Notes: generated by a model from the letters alone, not told the origin. DNA of 64,000 nt from LMUY01 sp964244655 (GCA_964244655.1 CAXTJU010000006.1:1-64000), one strand, 5' to 3'. Counted from the stretch's first letter, positions 1 to 8,858 are shown. Program-made: numbers and translations.

Positions 1-1013
1 AGATGCCTTGGATGTAGGCCTCCTGGATCACCGCCGTGAGCGCCTTCTCGGCCATGCATCCCTGGCGGGGCAGCGAGTGCGTGTGGGTTTTGCTGGTGTT
101 GGACTTGAGCAGGCGGTCCATGCCGAGGTTCTCGCCCGCCGTGCCGAGCAGGGTCAGGAGCGCAGTTGCCAACGCGCTGACCAGCAGCAGGCGGTCGCGC
201 CGGGTGGGCTCGCCGATGCGGGTGGCGGACAGCCGCATGCCGAAACGCAGGTCTTTGGCATCCCTGAGCTGCGGCTCGATGGTCCAGCGCTTGGCGTAAG
301 GGTTGACCAGCGCCGCCGCCTCCGCGTCGCTGGCAGCGAGGCACCAGGGTTCTTGCATCCCCTTGGCATGGACGCACGCCACCGCGCCCACTTGCCGGCT
401 TGGCCGCAACCCGGGCCCCCGGCAGCTTGCGCGCCCGGCCCCCACGACCCACCCATTCGGCCGCGGGCCTGGTTTGGCCGTCAACCGCTGCCACGCGGAT
501 GGTGCCGCGCAAGCGCATGACATGGCCGAAGCCAAGCCTGCCCAGGAACGCGAACAGCTTGTGGTCGCCGGAAGCCGCGGTCGGCCAGGATCGTCACGCG
601 GCAGCCGGGCGGGAGGGTCTTGGCCAGCCGCGCCAGGCAGGCATCCTCGCAATCGTTGCGCTGCTTGGCCAGCTGCCCTTTGCACGCCGTCCGTCAAGCC
701 AGCGGCGCCGCCCAGCCGTGCCCGGCCACCAGGCTCAGCATCAGCGTCGATGGGCCGTCATGGTCAAACTCGGTCCAGTCCATCGCCACCAGCGCCTCGG
801 GGCGGCTGCCCCCTGGCTCGGCACCCAGCGCGCGAAGCTGTCCCACGCGTCGATGCCGCCACGGCTCAGCAGCTTGTCGACCTGCTTGACAGCGTGCTGG
901 GTCACCAACCCACGCGCCTGGACCAGGGCCTGGCCGATCACCGCCACTGCCAGCGACGTGGCCGCCATCACGCCCAGCGTCGCCCCGGCGAGCCCATCGA
1001 CCCACTTGGCATG
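1..1013 (-). pseudogene. IS4-type transposase, frameshifted and cut by the window edge
   Basis: Read on the minus strand, pieces in different frames together give a DDE transposase. The N-terminal part includes VTQHAVKQVDKLLS, then AMDWTEFDHDG carries the first Asp, ILADRGF the second, and RWTIEPQLRDAKDLRFG matches the IS4 Y-R-E-x6-K signature. No single frame spans these pieces, so several frameshifts are present and the gene is dead. The likely start is an ATG at 1013, inside the beginning of the 167-bp repeat. The 3' end of the element lies outside the window. The IS4 assignment rests on motif spacing only. Confidence 0.75.
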
Positions 1014-1177
1014 CAGGTCGTGACCCTACAGATCGCCGATGAACCCGCAGACCCGCTCAAGCCGCCCAGGCGCATGCTCCAGCCCGACATGAGCCGAAAC
1101 AGCCACACAACCCAAACAAACCAGGGCACCCCAATATCAGCAAAAATGAGGAGACTCGTGAGGTTAACATCAGCTTT
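1011..1177. repeat. 167-bp direct repeat, copy A (IS end)
   Basis: This stretch runs from the start codon of the IS4-type transposase to the presumed outer end of that element. It recurs almost base for base at 4443-4610 in the same orientation, with a few substitutions and one inserted base. Both copies stop matching right after the sequence GTTAACATCAGCTTT, which marks the IS end. The copy overlaps the last codons of the Rieske gene. Confidence 0.85.
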
Positions 1178-2207
1178 TCCACTTCAAAGTTCGGGCCGTA
1201 AGAGGGTTGCTGAAGTTTCTGCCTTCAATTTGACTTGCCAAATACTCACGTTTGAGACGAATCATCCAGGCAATTTGACTATCTGCGTCGCCAACGAATA
1301 GCATTGGTGGTGTTTCAGGGCCATGAGCCAGTTTGGCGGCCATATCGAGATCCTGACGCAGAAAATCGCGTGCCATCCATGCCGCAATCGGCCTCAAAGG
1401 CGCAAGCCAGGGCATGGTCCAATATACGCAGTAGTGAACATCTGTCGTTTCATCCGTAATTGGAGTTACTGTTGCCAGGACGCAAGCGGAGTGCCGACTT
1501 CCGCGAATGTGCTCTATGCGAACGCCTGGTAGAGTCAGCGTTACGTCAACCTGAACATCTTCACCGAGTAAACGATATGGACGAGCACCGACGCCGAGGC
1601 GATGGGCCTTCATCCGAAAACCATATTCAGTCGGCTCGAAATCTTTGGCCTTTGGGCGAAGCTTGAGAGCTGACTTAGATTTCCACCAGCGAGACGTATG
1701 AACGAATGCTGGATGGGCTGGGTCGCAAAAACCGTATGCAGCTATGTCTGCGTTAGAAGGAAATCGCATTGTGGTCGAGATTTGTGGCGCAATGCCTGCA
1801 AACCCTGGAACCGTCGGCACACTCGGCAACTGTTCAGGCAACGCTCTGCCATTTGGCATGAATACCCAAATATTGCCTTGAACATCACGGCAAGGATATG
1901 CTTGAAGGCGAAAGCGGCTTGGCGACGTTGGATCACACTCCGACAAAGCTGGAACCTCTATGCATCCACCATGCGTTGCTGAAAAAGCCCACCCGTGATA
2001 GCAGCAATGTAGGTTCTTACCATCAAACGTGCCGTGTCGCAGAGGCATGCCCCGATGCGGGCACCTGTCCGAATAGGCGAATACGCCTCCGTCTCTATCC
2101 CGGCCGATCAGTATGTCGTTGTTAAGCAATGTGATGGGCTGCGTCTTGCCCCGAGCAACCGCGGTCGATTTGAAGGCGATATACCAGAAACCGCGGATCA
2201 TCGGCAA
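1170..2207 (-). CDS. Rieske [2Fe-2S] aromatic-ring oxygenase alpha-subunit-like protein
   Basis: The 345-residue protein has the Rieske cluster ligands C49-P-H51 and C68-x2-H71, followed by a mononuclear-iron site D162-x2-H165-x4-H170. This is the layout of single-component oxygenases of the vanillate demethylase / phenylpropionate dioxygenase type, which need a separate reductase; none is seen nearby. The substrate cannot be told. It lies 34 bp downstream of the glycosyltransferase gene on the same strand, so the two are probably co-transcribed. Base composition is lower in GC than the core genes. The last residues and the stop codon fall inside the IS-end repeat (1011-1177), so the native C terminus was probably replaced when the IS inserted. 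Confidence 0.8.
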   Translation of the reverse strand: MPMIRGFWYIAFKSTAVARGKTQPITLLNNDILIGRDRDGGVFAYSDRCPHRGMPLRHGTFDGKNLHCCYHGWAFSATHGGCIEVPALSECDPTSPSRFRLQAYPCRDVQGNIWVFMPNGRALPEQLPSVPTVPGFAGIAPQISTTMRFPSNADIAAYGFCDPAHPAFVHTSRWWKSKSALKLRPKAKDFEPTEYGFRMKAHRLGVGARPYRLLGEDVQVDVTLTLPGVRIEHIRGSRHSACVLATVTPITDETTDVHYCVYWTMPWLAPLRPIAAWMARDFLRQDLDMAAKLAHGPETPPMLFVGDADSQIAWMIRLKREYLASQIEGRNFSNPLTARTLKWKS

Positions 2208-2241
2208 AGCGCTTGTCTAACCATCCGCGTGATTTAGCCTG

Positions 2242-3099
2242 TCAGAGCTTCGCGCGAAAGTGCTTTGGGATAGGCCAAAGCTCTGCAGCGTTTACGCTAA
2301 AATCTTGTTTTCTGGATTCACCTTCTTGAACTTGGGCGGCGATCACCCGCTTGATCCAGTTGCTCATTGGCAGGCTTGATGGGCTAAATTGCAACGGACC
2401 CGTGCGTGGAAGATCCGCCATCCCGTCAAACAGAACTCTCCAAGCTGTGTCTGCAATCCTTTGATGGCAACCTGAAACGTCGTCTGCCCACGGCATGGTT
2501 CTAGTTTTATTTAAACGGCAAAGACCAATGTCAAGATCAGCCCAGTGAAGGTGAAACAAATATAGCTCAGAGAAAGTTGACACGTGATTCGAATTGTGGA
2601 AGCCTGCGGTCCAATCAATTGCTTGACAGGTGAGCACGGGTTTACACATGGCACCTGTAAAACGGGCCCAGCTACGCTGTTGGCCAATTGACTGGTCCAG
2701 TCTTAAAGGTGGTTCAAGCAAAGGAATATGTTGAATATCGAAGCCAATAGCGTTAATAGTCTTATCTTCTATTGCGTCGCAGAAATTGGGCAAAAAATTA
2801 TATATTTGAGGGTTTGCAATAACTATCTCATCTACGTCAGTATAAATTATCCAATCATAATACTCTAAAAGGCTGTTAGACAGCTTAGATATGAAGCGAG
2901 CGCGTCGCGTATCATCGTGAGGAGAGCGAGGGAGACGTACTATGTTCATCCCAGGCGGAACTAAAACCGGTTCAGTCGACCCATGGTCGATGACATAACA
3001 GTGATCAGCGCCGACCTGGCGGGCATAGTGCCTAGCCCATATCGGCAGCATTATGGATTCATTGTAAACCATTGTTAGTGCTGCAAGCTTTGGTTGCAT
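2242..3099 (-). CDS. Family 2/92-like glycosyltransferase
   Basis: This 285-residue soluble protein begins with a nucleotide-sugar-type fold (LTMVYNESIMLPIWARHY). It carries a D88-V-D90-E motif in WIIYTDVDEIV, the metal-binding DxD of GT-A enzymes, and later SNHVSTFSELYLFHLHW. This pattern is typical of glycosyltransferase family 2 proteins of the Glyco_tranf_2_4/GT92 type, which often decorate surface polysaccharides. Acceptor and sugar are unknown. It is clearly AT-richer than the core genes and sits between IS fragments, which points to horizontal transfer. The IS5-type element ends 63 bp upstream in the same orientation and could supply a promoter. Confidence 0.75.
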   Translation of the reverse strand: MQPKLAALTMVYNESIMLPIWARHYARQVGADHCYVIDHGSTEPVLVPPGMNIVRLPRSPHDDTRRARFISKLSNSLLEYYDWIIYTDVDEIVIANPQIYNFLPNFCDAIEDKTINAIGFDIQHIPLLEPPLRLDQSIGQQRSWARFTGAMCKPVLTCQAIDWTAGFHNSNHVSTFSELYLFHLHWADLDIGLCRLNKTRTMPWADDVSGCHQRIADTAWRVLFDGMADLPRTGPLQFSPSSLPMSNWIKRVIAAQVQEGESRKQDFSVNAAELWPIPKHFRAKL

Positions 3100-3162
3100 T
3101 CGCGATCAGCTATTGCTTAACTCCTGCCTAGCCAAATAAGGCCAGCTTAGCAACGCGCATCT

Positions 3163-3961
3163 TAGGCTCCAGACTCATTTAGGTCCAGGACGCGACGATT
3201 GTTGCGAGTGCGATGGCTGAGAGGAGGCTGGCGGCGAGCTTGTCGTAGCGCGTTGCGATACGCTTGAAGTCCTTGAGGCGGCAGAAGGCGTTCTCGATCT
3301 GGTGGCGTTCGCGGTATCTGACCTTGTCGTGTTGAACTTTGCGCTTGCGATTGGTGCAGTCGGGTGTGACTGGGACAGCGCCGGCCTGGCGAAGCGACCG
3401 GCGCAGGTCGTCGGCGTCGTAGCCTTTGTCGGCGAGCACGTAGCGGGCACCGCGCGCATGGGCCAGCAGGGCCGGCGCGGCTGTCACGTCGGCGAGGGCG
3501 TGGGTTTTGGTTGTCTGCCCACCGCGCGAGGGGCCGATCGCCTGCGTTTTGCACCCTCTTTTCCGCCGAAGGCCGCGCGTTGCGCACGGACGTAGGTGCA
3601 GTCGACGACGGTGCTCCTGGTCAGCGCCCCGGCGCTGGCCAGCGCTTTCAGCAAGCCTGTCCAGAACCTGCGGTTGGAGCAGTGATTGAGGCGGCTGTAG
3701 ACCGTGGCTGACGGGTCGTATGGCTGCGGGCAGTCGGACCACCGGCAGCCGCTCTTGAGGACATGCAGGATGCCCAAAATCACTCGCCGGTCGTCCACCC
3801 GCGGGATACCGGGCTGGCTTTGAGGAAGGTGCGGCTCAATCGTCGAACATTGCTCGTCGTTCAGCCAAAATAGCCCACCCATGGCCGCCTGCATCACTGG
3901 CAAGGCCATGGCATCACAAATCATGTAACCCGATCAAATGGTTAATTGAGTTTTGAGCCTA
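3163..3961 (-). mobile_element. IS5-family (IS427-group type) insertion sequence
   Basis: The ends form an imperfect inverted repeat: TAGGCTCCAGACTCA at 3163-3177 and TGAGTTTTGAGCCTA at 3947-3961, matching 13 of 15 when inverted. The outermost TA at each side fits the TA target duplication usual for this group. Between the ends lies a transposase in two overlapping frames. The element has inserted into the 3' end of another IS5-type transposase (3942-4442). Confidence 0.8.
3179..3924 (-). CDS. IS5-family transposase in two overlapping frames
   Basis: The first frame (3924 to 3484) encodes GGLFWLNDEQ, then DDRRVILGILHVLKSGCRW and TVVDCTYVRAQRAAFGGKEG with the first catalytic Asp. The second frame (open from 3742 to 3179) continues TQAIGPSRGGQTTKTHALAD, then YVLADKGYDAD with the second Asp and QIENAFCRLKDFKRIATRYD with the Glu. 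The switch occurs at a run of four A near 3554, as expected for IS427-type programmed frameshifting. About 17 residues usually present after ALADV are missing, in frame, so activity is doubtful even if frameshifting works. Confidence 0.8.
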
Positions 3962-4442
3962 GGAATTGTGGTGAGTTTATGACGGCGGCAGCGAGACAGA
4001 TCATGGATTTGAAGCTTTGGTCGGTTTCATCTGCGCGCATGGCAATACGCTTGAGCTCCCCAAGCTTGCAGAACAAGTTCTCGATGAAGTGGCCCCACTT
4101 ATAGAGTTCGCGGTCAAGCAGCCGCCGCTTGGTGCGGCGCGGAAGCTGTGAGATGAGGACTTTGGCGCCTCGCCTATCGAGATCGGCAATGATGACGTTG
4201 CCGTCGAACGCCTTGTCGGCGACAAGATCGCTGAAATCGTACGCTATCGAGCAACGGCGTGACGCCGACCGTGTCGAAGCAGTGTCCCGGTAGCAACTTG
4301 AAGCGCACCAGATTGTCCAGGGCGTCCGCCAGAGCAAAGATCTTGGTCGTCATGCCGCTCTTGGAGCGGTCTATGCCTGGCTTTGAGTCTTCCTTTTGTG
4401 CCCCTCCATGACGGTGAACCTTCAAGATCGTGGTGCCGACTT
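3942..4442 (-). pseudogene. Truncated, frameshifted IS5-type transposase
   Basis: Two frames give the C-terminal half of a second, different IS5-type transposase: SKSGMTTKIFALADALDNLV and LPGHCFDTVGVTPLLDSV, then after a frameshift SDLVADKAFDGNVIIADLD and FIENLFCKLGELKRIAMRAD. The N-terminal half is missing where the 167-bp repeat (copy B) begins at 4443. The last residues come from the end of the neighbouring IS at 3961. It is a relic damaged on both sides by other elements. Confidence 0.75.
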
Positions 4443-4610
4443 ATGCAGGTCGTGATCCTACAAATCGCCGATGAACCCGCAGACCCGCTCAAGCCGCCCA
4501 GGCGCATGCTCCAGCCCGACATGAGCCGAAACAGCCACACAACCCAAACAAACCAGGGCTACCCCAACATCAGCAAAAATGAGGAGACTCGTGAGGTTAA
4601 CATCAGCTTT
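4443..4610. repeat. 168-bp direct repeat, copy B (IS end)
   Basis: Near-identical, same-orientation copy of 1011-1177, with a few substitutions and one extra base. Here the repeat is not attached to a transposase. Its inner side abuts a truncated IS5-type gene, and its outer side (after CATCAGCTTT) abuts the deleted transposase ORF at 4616. It is a solo IS end left by deletion or recombination. Confidence 0.85.
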
Positions 4611-4615
4611 ATAGG

Positions 4616-4864
4616 ATGACGATTGTCTGCAAGCCATGCCGGCCCGATGTGTCCGATGACGAGTGGGCGCTTGTTGCGCCATACATGCTGCTGCCGCACT
4701 GCTGGGTGGTTGGACGCTCGTTTGCCTGGTTGGCACGCTGTCGCAGGCTGAGCCGCAATCACGAGCGCTTGCCTGAGACCGTCGCAGGATTGCACTTGGT
4801 CGCTTTCGCTATCCTCCTGCTTCATCACGTCACCACTCTCGTCTCAGCCCACAACAGCCTCTAA
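4616..4864 (+). pseudogene. Internally deleted IS5-type transposase remnant
   Basis: The 82-codon frame joins the N-terminal signature of IS5-type transposases (DVSDDEWALVAPYMLL) directly to their C-terminal signature (HCWVVGRSFAWLARCRRLSR, then NHERLPETVAG). The whole central catalytic region, about 200 residues, is gone and the reading frame is kept. It cannot be an active transposase. If the element's ends survive, it would be a MITE-like derivative mobilised in trans. It is a different IS5 subtype from the elements at 3163-4442. Confidence 0.7.
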
Positions 4865-4899
4865 GCCTCCATCAAAGCTTGGATCATCACTGTTTTAAG

Positions 4900-5182
4900 G
4901 AAACTGGCTGGGGGCAGCGTGCCGTCGATGCTCGCCACCGCACAGAGTGACAACCCTGCCATCAGCGGCCCACGACGGCCGAACCGGTCGGCCAGCGTGC
5001 CCTGGGTGATCTGGCCAATCGCGAGGTCGGCAAACCAATTTGCCAGCGTCGTCTGCGCGGTGCCCGTGGGTGCGCCGAAGCTGGCCTCGATGGCAGGGGA
5101 AAGCGGGCCATCATATGTCCGTGGACAGCGGGCCCACCGCGGTCAGGAAACCCAGCAGCAGCAGCGGCAGCCAGCCTGCACT
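4900..5182 (-). pseudogene. Bcr/CflA-type drug efflux MFS transporter, N-terminal fragment
   Basis: Minus-strand reading gives LPLLLLGFLTAVGPLSTDI, then a TGA where Met/Tyr is normal in this family. After a shift of frame it continues AIEASFGAPTGTAQTTLANW and QITQGTLADRFGRRGPLMAG, the first three membrane segments and the DRFGRR loop of Bcr/CflA transporters. The remaining ~300 residues are missing at the boundary with the IS remnant near 4900. A frameshift, a nonsense codon and a 3' truncation make this a pseudogene. The breakpoint is probably the right-hand edge of the mobile region. Confidence 0.75.
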
Positions 5183-5185
5183 GGA

Positions 5186-6031
5186 TCAGGGCGCCTGCGT
5201 GCTGACGGCTTGGGTGGTGCGCAATGGCCCGGCGAGCGGACCCTTGATCCACACCGAGGGTGGCTGTGCCTCGGCCGAGCCGAAGATGGAGCAGAACGCC
5301 ACGTCCGCCGCGTCCCGGCCGGCGCCGATCCGCACCAGCCCGTCCAGCGCAGCCATGCGGGTGGGATCGAACAGATACCAGGCGCCGCCGCCGGGTCCGG
5401 CCAAGTAGGCCTCGAATACGGCATGGAAATCGGGCGGCGTGAGCTGCCAGGCATAAGCGCTGATGTAACGGGCGGGGATGCCGACCGCCCGGCACAGCGC
5501 AATCGCCAGGTGGGCGAAATCCCGGCACACGCCGGCGCGGTCCCCCAAGGTGTCGTAGGCGCTGGTCAGTGCGTCCGAGGTGCCGGGCTGGTAATCCACG
5601 TTGTCGCGAATCCAATTGCAGATGGCGGTGGCGCGCTGGTGCCCTGCCGGCTCGTGGCCGAACTGGCGGTTGGCGAAGCGGCTCAGCCGATCGGATTGGC
5701 AGTAGCGGCTGGCATTGAGGTAGGGCAGCACGTCAATCGGCAGTGACCCGGCGGCGATCTCCGTCACCTCGTTCGGGTTCAGCATCAACGGGTTCAGGCT
5801 GATCTCAGCCTGGTAATGAATCTGGAACTCGCCTTTCGGCACCAAATAGCGCAGCACGCGGTTGCCGCTCTCGGCAAACTCGTAACGATCTGGCTCGCCA
5901 AGCGCCGGATCGGCGCTGAGCGTCTCGGATAGGATGATCTGGCGAGGGAAGCGGGCGGCCTCGAGGTTCAGCACGAATGGGGTGAGCGTCTCCACGCTGT
6001 AGCGCAGCGTGCAACCGATGGTGAAATCCAA
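5186..6031 (-). CDS. Transglutaminase-like cysteine protease-fold protein
   Basis: The 281-residue protein has the bacterial transglutaminase-core layout: an N-terminal beta domain (about 1-110), then the catalytic triad C169 (RAGVCRDFAHLAIALCRAVG), H203 (DFHAVFEAYL) and D222 (WYLFDPTRM). Such proteins are probably peptidases or amide-cleaving enzymes rather than true cross-linkers; the substrate is unknown. The start is a TTG at 6031 preceded by GAGGAGG five bases upstream. No signal peptide is visible, so it is probably cytoplasmic. Its stop lies next to the broken efflux gene, at the border of the mobile region. Confidence 0.85.
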   Translation of the reverse strand: MDFTIGCTLRYSVETLTPFVLNLEAARFPRQIILSETLSADPALGEPDRYEFAESGNRVLRYLVPKGEFQIHYQAEISLNPLMLNPNEVTEIAAGSLPIDVLPYLNASRYCQSDRLSRFANRQFGHEPAGHQRATAICNWIRDNVDYQPGTSDALTSAYDTLGDRAGVCRDFAHLAIALCRAVGIPARYISAYAWQLTPPDFHAVFEAYLAGPGGGAWYLFDPTRMAALDGLVRIGAGRDAADVAFCSIFGSAEAQPPSVWIKGPLAGPLRTTQAVSTQAP

Positions 6032-6067
6032 TGTGCCCTCCTCTTGCCCGCATCAGATCCTAGCAGG

Positions 6068-6871
6068 CTAAGAAGCGAGGCGCATCCAGGAGGGCACGTG
6101 CGCAATCACTGGCCCTTCACAGTCCAGCGCCGCACCGACCGCGTCTGTCCGCAGCAATGCCAGGCCGATCCCGCCCCTGCTGGACCGCAAGCTGCCCACT
6201 TCCGCGCCATCGCACAGCACGGATGTGCCAGGAGCAGGTAGGGCGGCAGCGGACACGGGAATGAGGCGGCGCTTGATAAGACCGCGGTACTTGGTCCGCG
6301 CCGTTAGCTCCTGGCCCATGTAGCAGCCCTTGGACCAGGATACTCCCCCCAGCTCGTCGAACCCGGCTTCCAGCAGCGTGCTTTTCCCCGCCTCCATGTC
6401 ACGGGTACCGTCCGGCAGGCCGAGGCGAAGCCGATGCGAGTCGTAATCGGCGGCGTCAGCCGAAACTGGCAGATCGTTGCCCAGGATACGCCACCCGGCT
6501 TGGGCCAGCCGTGGGTCTGGCGCGGCTTTGAGAAAGGCGGGGCCGAGCGGGGCAAAGCCGTCCCAGCCGGCATACACGTCCAGCGTCTCGGGTGCGATGG
6601 CGACCTGGGCGCGCAGGCGGAAGCGGGTCAGGCGGCGGGCGAGGTCATCGCGCTGCGTCGCTTCCACGTCCAGCAGCAGGCGATCGCCGTCGGACAGGAT
6701 GAAGAAATCCGCCAGCCACTTGCCCTGCGGCGTCAGCAGCGCGGCCCACACGGCGCGGCCGGAGCCGGCCAGCGCCACGTCGTTGGATACCAGCCCTTGC
6801 AGGAATGACACCCGGTCCGTCCCGGACACGGACAACACGGCGCGGCTGGGCAAGGGGGCGGTGTGAGCCAT
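6068..6871 (-). CDS. ygfZ: Folate-binding YgfZ family protein (Fe-S cluster assembly/repair)
   Basis: The 267-residue GcvT-like protein carries the diagnostic K181-G-C183-Y-x-G-Q-E188 motif (SKGCYMGQELTARTKYRG). In characterised members this Cys is needed for folate-dependent maintenance of Fe-S enzymes such as MiaB. The N-terminal part (SGTDRVSFLQGLVSNDV) matches the family's folate-domain start. It is read from an ATG at 6871 and lies 36 bp upstream of the transglutaminase gene on the same strand. Confidence 0.9.
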   Translation of the reverse strand: MAHTAPLPSRAVLSVSGTDRVSFLQGLVSNDVALAGSGRAVWAALLTPQGKWLADFFILSDGDRLLLDVEATQRDDLARRLTRFRLRAQVAIAPETLDVYAGWDGFAPLGPAFLKAAPDPRLAQAGWRILGNDLPVSADAADYDSHRLRLGLPDGTRDMEAGKSTLLEAGFDELGGVSWSKGCYMGQELTARTKYRGLIKRRLIPVSAAALPAPGTSVLCDGAEVGSLRSSRGGIGLALLRTDAVGAALDCEGPVIAHVPSWMRLAS

Positions 6872-6951
6872 GCACGCCAGGTAAGCCGCGCAGGTCCTCG
6901 GGACAAGGCGGCGCTTTGCCGGGTTCCCGCCAGGCTGTTACAGCATCGCCC

Positions 6952-7842
6952 ATGCGGGTCTTGTTCATCACGGCGACGCGGATCGGTGACGCGGTCCTGT
7001 CCACGGGCCTGCTCGGCCATCTGCTGCGGACCTACCCGGCGGCCCGCTTCACCGTGGCGTGCGGGCCGGTGGCGGAAGGCGTGTTCGCCCGCATGCCAAA
7101 CCGCGACCGCACGATCATCATCGACAAGCGAAGTTACGACCGCCACTGGCTGGCCCTGTGGCGGCAGACCGTGACGACGGTGTGGGATCTGGCGGTGGAT
7201 TTGCGTGGTTCGGCGGTGACGTTGCTGCTGCCCGCCCGCCGCCGGGCCATCATGCGCGGCGGACGCCGGCCCGGCCATCGGCTGACCCACTTGGCTGGCA
7301 CGCTGGGTTTGGCGGAGCCACCACTGCCCGTCGCCTGGTGGGCTGCGGCAGATGAGGCACGGGCGGCGGCGCTGCTGCCCCTGGACGGCCCAGTGGTCGC
7401 CCTTGGCCCCACCGCCAACTGGGCCGGCAAGGCTTGGCCCGCGGATCGCTACGCTGCCTTGTTCCGCGCGCTGGCGCCTTCGTTGCCAGGGGCACGGGCT
7501 GCGGTGTTTGCAGGCCCTGGAGCGGCGGAGCGGGCGATGGCCGCGCCCGTGCTGGCGGCGCTGCCAGGCGCCATCGACCTCGCTGGAAGCCTTACGCTGC
7601 CGGAAGCCGCTGCATGCCTCGTGCGCTGCCGCCTGTTCGTGGGCAACGACTCCGGCCTGATGCACCTGGCGGCCGCGACCGGGACCACCACGCTCGGCCT
7701 GTTCGGCCCCACTCCGGCCAGCGAGTACGGGCCGTCTGGCCGCTGCGCCGCTGCGGTGCTGGCGCCCGGCCCGGCCGGCAACACGCCGATGGCCGCCTTG
7801 CCGATGGATCAAGTTTTGGCTCGGGTGCTCGAATTGCTGTGA
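6952..7842 (+). CDS. Glycosyltransferase family 9 (heptosyltransferase-like)
   Basis: This 296-residue GT-B protein starts MRVLFITATRIGDAVLSTGL, the canonical N terminus of the heptosyltransferase family. Near the C terminus it has FVGNDSGLMHLAAA followed by LFGPTPASEYGP, the donor-binding signature of family 9. It probably adds a sugar to an LPS core or another surface glycan at the inner face of the cytoplasmic membrane. The start used is the ATG at 6952. The stop overlaps the GTG of the next glycosyltransferase by 4 bp, so the two genes and the asparagine synthetase-like gene form one operon. Confidence 0.85.
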   Translation: MRVLFITATRIGDAVLSTGLLGHLLRTYPAARFTVACGPVAEGVFARMPNRDRTIIIDKRSYDRHWLALWRQTVTTVWDLAVDLRGSAVTLLLPARRRAIMRGGRRPGHRLTHLAGTLGLAEPPLPVAWWAAADEARAAALLPLDGPVVALGPTANWAGKAWPADRYAALFRALAPSLPGARAAVFAGPGAAERAMAAPVLAALPGAIDLAGSLTLPEAAACLVRCRLFVGNDSGLMHLAAATGTTTLGLFGPTPASEYGPSGRCAAAVLAPGPAGNTPMAALPMDQVLARVLELL

Positions 7843-8858
7843 AAGTGGCGCACATCATGGCAGGCGCGCCGCAGGGGGGGGCCGAGCTGTTCTTCGAGCG
7901 GCTGGTGTCGGCGCAGCAACGCGCCGGGGACGATGTGCTGCCTATTATTCGCACGGATGCGGCACGAGCAGGGCGGCTGCCGGGCTCACTGCAGTTGCCG
8001 TTCGGCGGCGCACTCGATCTGCGGACCCGGCCCCGTCTGGTTGCCGCCTTGCACCCGTTCGCGCCCCGGGTCGCGGTCGCGTGGATGAACCGCGCTGCCC
8101 GTTTCACGCCCACCGGGGACTGGGTTCTGGTTGGTCGGCTCGGCGGGTACTACGACCTGCGCTACTACCGGGGTTGCGACCACCTCGTGGCCAACACGCG
8201 CGCTCTGACCGAGTGGATCGTGGCGAAGGGCTGGCCTGCTGCACGCACCCACCATCTTCCCAATTTCACCCCCGATCTCGCGGGCGCCCCGCCGGAGCGG
8301 CTGGGCGTGCCCTCGGGCCGCCCCTTGGTACTGGCGATGGGGCGGCTGCACCGCAACAAGGCGTTCGATGTGCTGCTGCGCTCGCTGTCCCATCTGCCCG
8401 GGGCCCACGCCATCATTGCGGGCGAAGGCCCGGAGCGAGGGGCCCTGGAGACTTTGGCCCGCCAGCTGGGCATAGCGGACCGGGTGCAGTTTCCTGGTTG
8501 GCGGTCGGACGGCGCTGCGCTGCTCGCCGGGTGCGGCGTTCTGGCCTGTCCCTCGCGTCACGAGCCGCTTGGCAACGTCATTGCTGAGGCATGGAGCGCG
8601 GGCCGCCCCGTGGTGGCCGCAGCCGCCGCTGGACCGCGCGAGCTGATCCGCCCTGGCGAGGACGGCCTGCTGGTGCCGCCGGAGGATGCGGAAGCGCTGG
8701 CCACCTCGCTTGGCCTGGTGCTGCAAAGCCCCTCGCTCGCGGCCCGGCTTGCTGCGGCGGGGCGGGCGCGGTGGGAGGCGGAGTTCGCCGAAACGCCAGT
8801 GCTGGCCCGGTGGCGCGGCTTCCTGCAATCCGTGGAGAAGCCTGCGTGTGCGGCATAG
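7839..8858 (+). CDS. Glycosyltransferase family 4
   Basis: This 339-residue GT-B enzyme has an N-terminal glycine-rich loop (HIMAGAPQGGAELFFERLV), a central VLAMGRLHRNKAFDVLLRSL, and the C-terminal donor site EPLGNVIAEAWSAGRPVVAA that contains the E-x7-E type motif. Family 4 enzymes transfer from nucleotide sugars with retention and usually build LPS or exopolysaccharide. It starts at the GTG at 7839 in a GTGA overlap with the upstream gene. It ends 13 bp inside the downstream asparagine synthetase-like gene, so translation is tightly coupled. Confidence 0.85.
   Translation: MKVAHIMAGAPQGGAELFFERLVSAQQRAGDDVLPIIRTDAARAGRLPGSLQLPFGGALDLRTRPRLVAALHPFAPRVAVAWMNRAARFTPTGDWVLVGRLGGYYDLRYYRGCDHLVANTRALTEWIVAKGWPAARTHHLPNFTPDLAGAPPERLGVPSGRPLVLAMGRLHRNKAFDVLLRSLSHLPGAHAIIAGEGPERGALETLARQLGIADRVQFPGWRSDGAALLAGCGVLACPSRHEPLGNVIAEAWSAGRPVVAAAAAGPRELIRPGEDGLLVPPEDAEALATSLGLVLQSPSLAARLAAAGRARWEAEFAETPVLARWRGFLQSVEKPACAA

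Noticed and set aside
8..520. Plus-strand open frames covering 8-1301
   Set aside because: They are shadows of the minus-strand IS4-type transposase pseudogene; no domain is visible in the plus frames.
4919..5746. 275-codon plus-strand frame
   Set aside because: It is opposite the transglutaminase gene and the broken efflux gene, both of which have clear family motifs.
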